In this document: piece after piece, positions 26,538 through 34,604 of the stretch
Layout: each line of letters opens with the position of its first letter
Position numbering within the stretch: the first letter of the stretch is position 1
From: Natrononativus amylolyticus
GTDB taxonomy: Archaea > Halobacteriota > Halobacteria > Halobacteriales > Natrialbaceae
NCBI RefSeq assembly: GCF_024362525.1
Contig: NZ_CP101459.1
Coordinates: 558,001-622,000 of the forward strand
Reading direction: 5' to 3'
DNA: 64,000 nucleotides
Program-made: the position numbers and the translations under genes
The notes under the pieces: model-generated
What the model saw: only the letters and a program-made list of their open reading frames with translations
What the model was told of the DNA's origin: nothing
The model's database searches: none

Positions 26538-27385
26538 GCTGGGCACACGTCGCGCGCAAGGACTTCGCGGACGCGATCCGCTCGCGGACGCTCTGGGTGC
26601 TGTCGGCGCTGATGATTCTGACGGTCGCCGGCATCTCGGCGATCCCCGAACTCATCCACATCCCCGGGGAGGGACCGGCGCCGGGGTTCGACGAGGCGGT
26701 GAGTTTCATGTTCACCTGGATGACGCTGATGATCTCGATCATCGGGCTGTTGGCTGGCTATCAGGCGATCGTCAAGGAACGCGAGTCGGGGAGTATCCGG
26801 TTCCTGCTGGGACTCCCGAACTCGCGATTCGACGTCGTCGCCGGGAAGGTACTTGGTCGCAGCGCCGTCGTCGCCGTGCCGACGGTGATCGGGTTTCTGG
26901 TCGGTGCGGTCGTTATCGTCGTTCTCTACGACGGGTTCGCCGTCGTCGATTACGTCGCCCTGCTCGCCTTCTCGATCCTGCTGGGGGTGGTGTACGTCTC
27001 GGTCGCTGTCGGCGTCTCCGCGGCGGTCAGCACGCGGGCGAAAGCCGTCGCCGGCGTTCTCGGCATCTACCTGCTGTTCGACTGGCTCTGGTGGGCCGTC
27101 CCGATGGCGATCTACTGGCTGCTCGAGCGCGAGTTGCCGGGCGCCACCGACCTGCCGACGTGGTACCTCCTCGTCGAGCGGATCGGTCTCTGGGAACCGC
27201 TGGGCGCGATCGCCACGACGATGGTGGATATCGCCGGCGTAGAGACGGTGCCGATCGCCGACCGGATCGCAGGCGACGTCCCGTTCTACCTCGAGCCCTG
27301 GTTCGCGTGGGTGTTCGTCGCCGCCTGGATCGTCGTTCCACTCGGAATAGGCTACTACCGGTTCAGTCGCACCGTCCTGAGTTGA
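26534..27385 (+). CDS. ABC-2 permease (NosY-like)
   Basis: A 283-residue membrane protein with six to seven segments. After the first helix it has YQAIVKERESGSIRFLLGLP (about 77-96), the signature of ABC-2 permeases of the NosY/YhgE-like group found beside NosF-type ATPases, then FDVVAGKVLGR. The final helices follow a long periplasmic loop (about 190-260). Works with the ATPase just upstream. In haloarchaea such pairs are common and not tied to copper unless nosD or nosZ are near; none is here. Confidence 0.88.
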   Translation: MSWAHVARKDFADAIRSRTLWVLSALMILTVAGISAIPELIHIPGEGPAPGFDEAVSFMFTWMTLMISIIGLLAGYQAIVKERESGSIRFLLGLPNSRFDVVAGKVLGRSAVVAVPTVIGFLVGAVVIVVLYDGFAVVDYVALLAFSILLGVVYVSVAVGVSAAVSTRAKAVAGVLGIYLLFDWLWWAVPMAIYWLLERELPGATDLPTWYLLVERIGLWEPLGAIATTMVDIAGVETVPIADRIAGDVPFYLEPWFAWVFVAAWIVVPLGIGYYRFSRTVLS

Positions 27386-27567
27386 GAGGCGGAGACGCAC
27401 GGGTGCGTGGTCGTGGCGTCGGTACCTGCGTGCCCTGACGGCGGGCAGTGTCGGCGACTCAGCCGGCCCAGGAGACGCGTTCGGGGCGTCACCACCCTCG
27501 GCGATGCCACATGTGCAATCCGCACACGAACACCGGGGCTCGCCCGCGACCGCAGTTGCGGGGGTCG
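27386..27567. other. Intergenic; minus-strand Cys-cluster frame
   Basis: On the minus strand, a frame starting with GTG at 27571, overlapping the stop codon of the aldehyde dehydrogenase remnant, reads TTPATAVAGEPRCSCADCTC then GIAEGGDAP: four Cys within seven residues (CxCxxCxC), reminiscent of a tiny metallothionein. No convincing stop defines a small protein, since the frame runs on into the permease antisense. Listed as a candidate only. Confidence 0.25.
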
Positions 27568-28456
27568 TCACTCGGTCGGGACGGTCTCGTCGTCGCCCGC
27601 CGACTGCACCCAGATCGTCTTCCGGTTAACGAACTCGTGGATCCCCTCGAGGCCGAGTTCGCGGCCGTAGCCCGATGCCTTGACGCCGCCGAACGGCAGC
27701 CGTGGATCGGACTTGACGAGTTCATTGACGAAGACACAGCCCGCCTCGAGTTCGCGCGCCACCCGATCACCGCGCTCGAGGTCCGCGGTCCACACCGACG
27801 CGCCCGGCCCGTAGCGGGTCTCGTTGGCGAGGGCGATCGCCTCCTCCTCGTCGGCGACGCGGAAGACGGCGGCGACGGGGCCGAACACCTCCTCGGCGCC
27901 GGCGGGGCTGTCCACCGGCGGCTCGGCGAGCACCGTCGGCGGGTAGTACCAGCCAGGTCGGTCCAGCGGCTCTCCGCCACACTCGAGGGTCGCCCCCGCC
28001 GCGACGCTCGCTTCGACCTGGTCGTGGACGTCAGAGCGGAGGTCCTCGCGCACCTGGGGAGCGACGTCGGTCCCTTCGTCCATCGGACTGCCGACCTCGA
28101 GGCCCTCCATCTCCGCGACGAACCCCTCGAGGAACGAGTCGAAGACCGCGTCGACGACGACGAACCGCTTGGCCGCGATACAGGACTGGCCGGAGTTGAT
28201 CGTGCGGGCGGCCGCTGCGGTGGGGACCGCCGCCTCGAGATCGGCGTCCTCGAGGACGACGAACGGGTCGCTCCCGCCGAGTTCGAGAACGTGCGTTTTC
28301 AGCGCCGAGCCGGCCTGTTCGGCGACGGCTCGCCCCGCCCCGCCCCCCTCGCTCCCGGTGAGCGTTACGGCAGCGAGACGGTCGTCGCGGCGCGTTCGGT
28401 GTGGTCGTCGTACGTCTTGAGCGGGTCGCCGGTCGCAGGGTTGGTACTTTGCATGA
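27568..28456 (-). pseudogene. NAD(P)-dependent aldehyde dehydrogenase, internally deleted
   Basis: The gene begins with a good ALDH N-terminus (MQSTNPATGDPLKTYDDHTE, ATG at 28456) but after about 25 residues jumps to the middle of the enzyme (AAVTLTGSE..., near 28375). About 190 residues, including the first half of the NAD domain, are missing, and the N-terminal frame hits a stop at the joint. The rest is ALDH-like: LELGGSDPFVVLED (catalytic Glu), INSGQSCIAAKR (catalytic Cys), EEVFGPVAAV and the end FGGVKASGYGRELG. It resembles succinate-semialdehyde-type dehydrogenases. Inactive as read. Confidence 0.8.
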
Positions 28457-28619
28457 GTGAATCACCGTCGATCGGTGAGAGTACGGCGCCAATCACCAAA
28501 GATCCCCGACGGGGCTCGACGACGTCGGCCGAACGGCGAAAAGCAGATCGTTCCGACCCTTGTACCCGTCGCGTTACGCATTTCTGCGTTCCAGAACCTC
28601 GTCGTCGAGCCCCGCTCGA

Positions 28620-29066
28620 TCACCGCCGGCGCCAGCTCCACAGGGCGACCGCGGCGAGGGCGAGTGCGAGGCCGACGAGGAGGACCCACTCGGCGATCTC
28701 GCCGGTCGACAGCCCCTGCGAGCGGACGAGTCGCGTCTCCTCGAGCAGGAAGAGCGCGAGCAACAGCATCCCGAACAGGGAGGCGATCGCGACGCCGATT
28801 CCCTCGACGACCAGCCCCCGGAATGCCGCTGTATCCTCGCGGGCTGCCGGCGTCGGCTCCGCGGTCGAATCGGTGTACGCCGTCGCCTCCCAGGGGACGC
28901 CGAGATAGCCGATGACGTACGAGAGCGTGATGCCGGCGATCATGATCACGACGAACGTAACGGCACTCGCCGTCGCCCCCGGCGGGTCGAGAACGACGGT
29001 GAGGACGAGCGCGGCGACGAGCGTTCCCGCAAACAGGACGAGAAATTGTCTGAGGGAGGTGGACAT
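28620..29066 (-). CDS. Four-segment membrane protein, unknown function
   Basis: A 148-residue protein with membrane segments at about 7-26, 35-56, 86-107 and 122-143. A polar loop (about 58-84) contains YTDSTAEPTPAARED. No family is recognised. It lies between the deleted ALDH and the divergent propeller gene, with its start at 29066 and an AT-poor upstream region. A short tail RRR after the last segment suggests an inside C-terminus. Confidence 0.7.
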   Translation of the reverse strand: MSTSLRQFLVLFAGTLVAALVLTVVLDPPGATASAVTFVVIMIAGITLSYVIGYLGVPWEATAYTDSTAEPTPAAREDTAAFRGLVVEGIGVAIASLFGMLLLALFLLEETRLVRSQGLSTGEIAEWVLLVGLALALAAVALWSWRRR

Positions 29067-29307
29067 ACTGACGGTACGCCGGCGAGATCCAAGGTTCTAC
29101 TCACTGCGGCCGTGACAGTCAGTGCAACTGTATTACAGAGGAGAGGTGCGTCCGCCTGTCTCACTCGCTCGAGGCAGTGTCGACGTCTCGAGCCAGCGGC
29201 ACGCGCCTCAAGCGGGATGTGTGGTATTACGCCGCTGGTCGGCGTACTACGGGTATGTCTCAGTCGTTCGGAACCGTCGCAGAGCAGATACGCCGACGGA
29301 GCCCGAG

Positions 29308-30306
29308 ATGACCGGTCGTTGTTTTCTCTCGACGACGCCTACCGGGGTCGCCCGGCTCACCGTGGACGACGGGCGTGTCGACACCCATCTCACGGACGAG
29401 ACGGTCCACGCGCTAGCTGCCGGCTCTGCCGGATCGGACCTCGTCCTCGCCGGCACGGTGGATACGGGGGTCTTTCGTTCGCGTGACCGGGGCGAACGCT
29501 GGAGCCGTAGCGGGCTCGCGGGAGAGAGCATCTACTCGCTCGCCGTCGCGCCGAGTGACTCCGACCGGTGGTACGCCGGCGTGCGACCTTCGGGGCTCTA
29601 TCGTTCGGACGACGGCGGGGAAACCTGGGCCGAGTGCGAGTCGTTTCGGGACATCCGCGGACGGCGCCTCTGGCGATCGCCGGCCTCGCCGCCGTTCACC
29701 GCGTACGTCAGCGCGCTCGCGGTTTCGCCGGCCGATCCCGATCTCCTCGTCGCCGGCATCGAGTACGGCGCGGTGGTTCGAAGCACCGACGGTGGCCGGA
29801 CGTGGTCGACCCACCGGCGACGGGCGATCCGGGACTGTCACGCGCTCGTCTGGCACGCTACCGACGGCGACTGCGTCTACGAGGGCGGCGCCGGCGTCCC
29901 CCGCCGGCCCGGCGCTTACAGCATCGACGGCGGGCGAACGTGGACCAAACCCGGCGGCGGCCTCGATCGCGGGTACGGAGTGGCCGTCGCCGCCCATCCC
30001 GCCCGTCCGGAGGTGTAGTACGTCGCCGCGTCGACGAGTCCGTTCGCCGCCGAGCGCGAGGACGCGGCGAAGGCGGCGGTGTTTCGCCACGAGGGCGGGG
30101 ACGGCTGGCGGAAACTGGCGGGCGTTCCCGAGTCGGTGATGTCGTGGGCCCTGTGTACGGACCCATCCCGGTCGGAGCACCTCTGGATCGGTCGACGCGA
30201 CGGGTCGATTCTGCACTCGAGCGACCGCGGGGACAACTGGACGGTGCTCGACGGTGCGCTTCCGGCAGTCGCGTACTCGATGGTGATGCTGCCTCCGGCA
30301 GTATGA
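29308..30306 (+). pseudogene. BNR/sialidase-like beta-propeller with an in-frame amber codon
   Basis: A frame of 332 codons broken by one TAG at 30016-30018. It contains five BNR-type Asp-box turns: SRDRGERW, SDDGGETW, STDGGRTW, SIDGGRTW and, after the stop, SSDRGDNW, with matching blades between them. At the TAG the context is RPEV-TAG-YVAAS, where sister proteins of this kind usually read VWYV, so a TGG to TAG change is the simplest reading. The frame is unshifted on both sides. As read, translation gives a 236-residue product missing the last blade and a half. No signal peptide is evident. Confidence 0.75.
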
Positions 30307-30458
30307 CGTGCGGGTCAAGAAACGGGGACGTGCAGCGTCTCAGCGGGGGATGTCGTCGCTGAACGGCTATCTCGAGGCGCTTGTTCGACTGGCGAAAACT
30401 CCGTTGCAGTTCGTTGGCGACGGGCCCCGGTGGCGTCGCAACGACTCGCGTCAGGCCG

Positions 30459-30710
30459 TCAGACGACCTGGGAGGTGGTTTTCGGGTGGGTGGCGTCCGT
30501 GTGCTCCGTGGTCTCGAGTGCGATCTCGATCGCGCCCGCCGACGGGCGCCTGAGAGCGATCTCGAGTCGCGACCGACAGTGTGGGCACACTACCTGCGCT
30601 CGGACTCCCTCGTTCGTCGGCTCTGGACTGGCAACTGACCGCAGGCGGCTGAAATCGTCAACTCCCTCCCGACAGCACGGGTATCGTAGAACGTCTTGGT
30701 GACAGGTCAT
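30459..30710 (-). CDS. Small zinc-finger protein (83 aa)
   Basis: An 83-residue protein with Cys pairs at both ends of the ordered part: MTCHQDVLRYPCC at the N-terminus and VVCPHCRSRLEIAL in the middle. Together these can bind one zinc. The C-terminal 30 residues are polar. Third positions are G/C rich. It stands between the broken propeller gene and the PAP2 phosphatase, minus strand, 106 nt from the latter. Function unknown. Confidence 0.6.
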   Translation of the reverse strand: MTCHQDVLRYPCCREGVDDFSRLRSVASPEPTNEGVRAQVVCPHCRSRLEIALRRPSAGAIEIALETTEHTDATHPKTTSQVV

Positions 30711-30816
30711 GGTACGCGCGGATAGTGGACTGTGAATCCATGCTGACGTTCGGGCTCACACGTATGTGTCGCCGCCTGTACATAGCAGTTCTTTAAGTTC
30801 CGGAAACGGGGCTCGT

Positions 30817-31845
30817 TCACTGGCGAAGTCGCCCGACGTACGCTCGTCCCTGGGTGTACGTCCGACGCCACGTCGCCGGTGTGAGGACGTAGCGCACACC
30901 GAGGGCGGCCATCCTTGACCAGAACCCGAGGGCCGTGAGGAACCGCTGGACGAATCGGGAGTGGCGAGCGATCGGCACCGTGATGAACGCGCCGACGGCG
31001 AGACCCACCGCTCCGCCGGCGGCGGGGAGCGACAGCAGCGGGAAGGTCTCGAGGGCACCGACGAGGGGGACGACTGCCCCGAGAGCGAGACCGCCGTGGA
31101 GAGCGAGCGGACGAACGGCCGCTGACGGTCGCTCGCAGTCGACGAGTCGCCGTCCGAGGACGATGAGTTGCCAGCCGGCGAACGCACCGAGGGCCGTTCC
31201 CAGTAGCAGGACGCCGTCGGTATCGGCCCCGCCGACGAGGAGGTTACTCGCGCTGAAGACGACCGCGAGTGTGAACGCGACCGTCCCCTGATCGACCGCG
31301 ATTCGTGCGAGGAGCCACTCTCCGATCAGGACGAACGCGAGGCCGACGCCGACGCCGGCGACGATATCGACGAGGTAGTGCACCCCGAGGGCGATGCGTG
31401 AGACACACACAGCGGCGATAATCGTACCGGCGACGGCGAATCGCTGGCGGTGCGTTCCGATCGAGAGGCGGTGAGCCAGCGTGACGTAAACGACGGTCGT
31501 CATCAGCGCGTGCCCGCTCGGGAAGCCGTACCCGCTAGCCATCGCCGTCGCCTCGTACAGCGGCTGGATCATCCACGGCAGGGTCTCGAGCAGGACTAAC
31601 GGCTGGTCGGGACGGGGTAAGGCGAAGACGTGTTTGAGCGCCGAGATGAGCGAGAGGCCCGCGACGGTGAAGCCGACGACGACCGCTGCGTCGTCGCGTT
31701 CACTCCCACGAACCCAGTAGAGCAGTCCGACGACCAGGGCGAGAAACCAGACGTCGCCCAGCTGAGTGACGAGCGCGACGACGAGCGCCGCCCACTCCGG
31801 GATCGTCTCCTGGATCGGGCCGAACTCGCCGACGCCTCTGGACAT
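30817..31845 (-). CDS. PAP2-family membrane phosphatase
   Basis: A 342-residue polytopic protein with the three PAP2 motifs: KHVFALPRPDQP (about 72-83), GYGFPSGHALMTTV (PSGH, about 104-117) and SRIALGVHYLVDIVAG (SRxxxxxHxxxD, about 148-163). About eight membrane segments; the last 130 residues form extra helices and a basic tail. It should remove phosphate from a lipid phosphate (for example polyprenyl or phosphatidyl type) at the membrane surface. Divergent from a kinase-like gene, with two hairpins in the spacer. Confidence 0.88.
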   Translation of the reverse strand: MSRGVGEFGPIQETIPEWAALVVALVTQLGDVWFLALVVGLLYWVRGSERDDAAVVVGFTVAGLSLISALKHVFALPRPDQPLVLLETLPWMIQPLYEATAMASGYGFPSGHALMTTVVYVTLAHRLSIGTHRQRFAVAGTIIAAVCVSRIALGVHYLVDIVAGVGVGLAFVLIGEWLLARIAVDQGTVAFTLAVVFSASNLLVGGADTDGVLLLGTALGAFAGWQLIVLGRRLVDCERPSAAVRPLALHGGLALGAVVPLVGALETFPLLSLPAAGGAVGLAVGAFITVPIARHSRFVQRFLTALGFWSRMAALGVRYVLTPATWRRTYTQGRAYVGRLRQ

Positions 31846-31909
31846 ACTCGACCTACTCGGCGGAGGCGTTTAACTTCAGCCCACTCGAGGTCATCGTCTT
31901 CAACCGAAC

Positions 31910-31968
31910 CCCCGGAACTCGACTCCGGGGCACTTAGCCAATCTCTTGTTCCGTCCGTAGAACGGACG
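31910..31968. repeat. Two adjacent inverted repeats in a divergent spacer
   Basis: Hairpin 1: CCCCGGA-ACTCGAC-TCCGGGG (31910-31930). Hairpin 2: CGTCCGT-AGA-ACGGACG (31952-31968). Both have perfect 7-bp stems. They lie between the PAP2 gene (start 31845) and the kinase-like gene (start 32019). Could be transcript structures, operators or an eroded IS end. Confidence 0.55.
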
Positions 31969-32018
31969 ATCTCTGCGGAGACCAAAACCGTTAACCGACC
32001 GACGGCTGACCATCACAG

Positions 32019-32822
32019 ATGGCACACATCGAGTTCGTCGGACCCCCTGGTGCGGGGAAGTCGACGCTCTACCGGGGGCTGGTGGCCCGGCCCTCGTCGC
32101 CGGTCGTCCCGGCCGATAACGCCACTCGGCGGCTGCTGTGTACCACACTCGGTGAGCGACCCGCTGCGATCTATCGCTGGCTTCCCGACCGCGTCAAACG
32201 CCGCCTCGAGCGTGAGCTACTCGAGTACCGGTTGCGGTACCGGGCGCTCCAGGAACTCGCTCGTGATCGCCCCGCGTTTCTCGCGGCGATCGCCGACGCG
32301 TCCGATACCGCAACGTACGACCAGTTGCACCTCCACCGGATGTGGATAGACGTCACGGCGCGGTATTATATCGGCATGCGGGCACTGGACGACGGCGCGC
32401 TGCTGGCGCTGGATGAGGGGTTCGTTCACCGGGCGGTCTCGTTCGCCTGGCGTGAAAGCGACGCGGAGGCGGTCCGGCGGTACGTACGGACGATGCCGGA
32501 GCCGGGACTCGTGGTGTCCGTCGACACGCCGGTGGAGACGTGTCTCGCCCGCCAGCGGACCCGCGACGACGTGGTTGTCGAGAGACCGTGGGCGGAAGGG
32601 GAGGCGCGCGCGATTCAAGAGCGGCTACACACGCTGTGTTCGGAGGTCGTCGACCAGCTGGGTGACGACGTCCCTGTGGTCGAGATCGACGGGACGGACC
32701 CCGTCGACGCCGGCGCGAGGGCGATCGAAGCGGCGATCACGGACGAGCTGGCGACCGTTCACCGACGGGGCGGGACGCCCGCACGCCCGTGGGCCTCGCC
32801 GGATCGCGATGGGGAGTCGTGA
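32019..32822 (+). CDS. P-loop kinase-like protein
   Basis: A 267-residue protein with a Walker A motif at the very start (FVGPPGAGKSTLYRGL, about 6-21), a helical lid, LALDEGFVHR (Walker-B-like, about 130-139) and a base- or phosphate-binding core VVSVDTPVETCLARQRTRDD (about 168-187) with the LID-like R..R motif. This matches thymidylate- or adenylylsulfate-kinase-like folds. In haloarchaea such genes sit in glycan or surface-polymer clusters. It converges with the ParB-like gene 15 nt away. Substrate unknown. Confidence 0.75.
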   Translation: MAHIEFVGPPGAGKSTLYRGLVARPSSPVVPADNATRRLLCTTLGERPAAIYRWLPDRVKRRLERELLEYRLRYRALQELARDRPAFLAAIADASDTATYDQLHLHRMWIDVTARYYIGMRALDDGALLALDEGFVHRAVSFAWRESDAEAVRRYVRTMPEPGLVVSVDTPVETCLARQRTRDDVVVERPWAEGEARAIQERLHTLCSEVVDQLGDDVPVVEIDGTDPVDAGARAIEAAITDELATVHRRGGTPARPWASPDRDGES

Positions 32823-32837
32823 CGGTGCCGCCGAAGA

Positions 32838-33653
32838 TCACCCGACGGGTCGAACGTCGGTGAGGTCGGGATGGGACAGCGAGCGGGTCGCTCGCGCACT
32901 GAGTGCGGCGGGCGAGTCGGCCGCTCGGACCTCGTCACGGAGCCGTTGCCAGCGTTCGTGGCGCACCAGCACGACGACGGGAATCTCCTCGAGGTCCAGT
33001 AGCTTCGCGATGCTGAGGCGATGATTCCCGCAGCGTTTCTTCGCGAGCGTGCCGTCGCGGTAGACGTTGACGCAGATTTCCTCTAACAGCGGATGAGGCG
33101 CATCGCTGGCGTTCTCACGGACGGCGCCGCCTCGCTCGCGGAGGAGGTCGCGCTGCGTTCGATACCCCTCGCGCCGGATGCGGTCGTACAACGAGTCGAT
33201 CCCGCTGAAGTACGCACGGAGTTCCTCGGGTGATCGACATCGCCAGTACGGATCGGACGTACCGAGCCGGTTGGCGTACTCCCGGTAGAGCGGCGTCTCC
33301 TCCCAGTCGACGCCGTCTGCGAAGTGCATCTCGAGCGATCGGAAGGGCTCCGTCTCGGTGAATCGACTTGCTGGCCGATCCCACTCACCGGCGCGGACGG
33401 CCCCGAACGTCGACGGGCCGTCGCCGTGGTAGTACTCGATCTCGTCCGGATCGACCCACCTGAGCCGGAGGGGATTGGCGTCGCTGACGTCCGGGAGGAA
33501 CCGACAGCGAAACTCGTAGGCGGCCCACACCGCTCGCGGCGGCAGACTCGAGAAGGAGGGCTGTTCCCAGACGAGTTTGGTTGCCGTCCGTCGCGAGAGC
33601 GAGAGCAGGCCCCCATCGCGGTACAGGCGGATCGCAGTACGAGGTTTGCTCAT
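32838..33653 (-). CDS. Protein with ParB/sulfiredoxin-like C-terminal motif
   Basis: A 271-residue protein. The first about 60 residues are basic and aromatic (AIRLYRDGGLLSLSRRTATK), the middle is acidic with DEIEYYHGDG and ETPLYREYANRLG, and about 187-235 reads VNVYRDGTLAKKRCGNHRLS then IAKLLDLEEIPVVVLVRHER, the G-x-HR-x-x-x-A-x-x-L-x-x-x-x-IPV pattern of ParB-like folds. In ParB the fold binds CTP or cleaves nucleic acid. This arrangement occurs in archaeal surface-glycan islands. Function not known. It faces the kinase-like gene tail to tail. Confidence 0.6.
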   Translation of the reverse strand: MSKPRTAIRLYRDGGLLSLSRRTATKLVWEQPSFSSLPPRAVWAAYEFRCRFLPDVSDANPLRLRWVDPDEIEYYHGDGPSTFGAVRAGEWDRPASRFTETEPFRSLEMHFADGVDWEETPLYREYANRLGTSDPYWRCRSPEELRAYFSGIDSLYDRIRREGYRTQRDLLRERGGAVRENASDAPHPLLEEICVNVYRDGTLAKKRCGNHRLSIAKLLDLEEIPVVVLVRHERWQRLRDEVRAADSPAALSARATRSLSHPDLTDVRPVG

Positions 33654-33826
33654 TTCTCGCTCACGGACGTGACTCGTCCCGGATGTACTCGTCGATCCCC
33701 TGTAAAGCGTTTGGAACGACGGAGGTGCCGACTCCGAGCGTCGGCGACCGGCAACGGCCGATGCCAGCGCATCCTCGACACGATCGGAAGGGGAGAGTGG
33801 CCGCTGCGCTCACCAGACGAGCGAGG

Positions 33827-34279
33827 TCACTCGTCGGCGGAACGCATCCGTGCGGTGTAATCCCAGCTGTACACGGTCGCGGGCTCGAGGCGGATGCGAA
33901 CTTCCTCGCGGTCTTCGTCCAGCAGCCGCTCCGCAAGCGGCGTCTCGGTGCCGCCGAGATACCGCTCGAGGAGCGCCCGCAGGGTGTCCTTGTTCGTATC
34001 GGGCGCGAGGGTGGCGGTGCCGTTACCGCGCACCCCACGGTAGGGAACCGCGTTCGTCGAGACGTCGAAGCCGACGGCGGGGTCGGTCTCGAGGAAGCCG
34101 ACGACGTGGGCGTCGGCGGCGGTCGCACACTCGAAGCCGCCGTCGCGGTAGCGATACCACAGCGGCACCACCCACAGCGACCCGTCCGGCCGCCGGGTCG
34201 CGAGTCGAAGCGGAATCGTTACCTCTCGGAGAAATGCGGTGACCGCCTCCCGATCCCAGACGCCGCGGAACTCTGGCAT
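33827..34279 (-). CDS. Pyridoxamine 5'-phosphate oxidase-like flavin/F420 split-barrel protein
   Basis: A 150-residue split-barrel: FLREVTIPLRLATRRPDGSL and WVVPLWYRYRDGGF (barrel strands binding flavin or F420), then YRGVRGNGTATL and a C-terminal strand RIRLEPATVYSWDYT. This matches the FMN- or F420-binding PNPOx-like family common in haloarchaea. I placed the start at the ATG at 34279 because the frame above it (to 34573) does not look coding. Monocistronic; its substrate cannot be told. Confidence 0.78.
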   Translation of the reverse strand: MPEFRGVWDREAVTAFLREVTIPLRLATRRPDGSLWVVPLWYRYRDGGFECATAADAHVVGFLETDPAVGFDVSTNAVPYRGVRGNGTATLAPDTNKDTLRALLERYLGGTETPLAERLLDEDREEVRIRLEPATVYSWDYTARMRSADE

Positions 34280-34579
34280 ACGGGTAGGCACGTTTCGTGG
34301 TGAGAAAATCCCTACCCACCCCAAGACGAGTTCGACGTACCACGATGTAGTTTGCGTACCTCCCTCGAGTCCCGTTTCCCCGACCTCGGGACGTATTTTC
34401 AGGTGAGAAAGGCGTTCCTCTAGACGGCCGTGGTTCGTCTCGAAGAGCTCGAACGCGACGCGACGAGCGTCTACCTCCTTCGGCGGTCCGTCGACGCACG
34501 ACAGAGCGCGTTGATCCAGTGTCCCGCGAACTCGGGGCTTTCGTCCGCTCCCGCGCGACGGCACCCACCACAAAGCTCA
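34280..34579. other. Intergenic, no supported gene
   Basis: Open frames on both strands (for example VVRLEELERDATSVYLLRRS on + from 34430) lack conserved features. The right end holds the promoter of the AI-2E gene. Confidence 0.4.
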
Positions 34580-34587
34580 TTTATATT
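34580..34587 (+). promoter_or_regulatory. TATA box of the AI-2E family gene
   Basis: TTTATATT ends about 18 nt and is centred about 22 nt before the ATG at 34605, as for a leaderless archaeal transcript. Confidence 0.6.
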
Positions 34588-34604
34588 GACTGTAATACCG
34601 ACCT

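Noticed and set aside
25569-27385. nosFY copper-insertion genes
   Set aside because: Sequence class fits, but no nosD, nosZ or nosL is near, so only a generic ABC exporter is called.
26126-27571. 481-codon minus frame opposite the ABC permease
   Set aside because: Only its first 20-30 codons (Cys cluster) lie outside the permease gene; the rest is shadow sequence.
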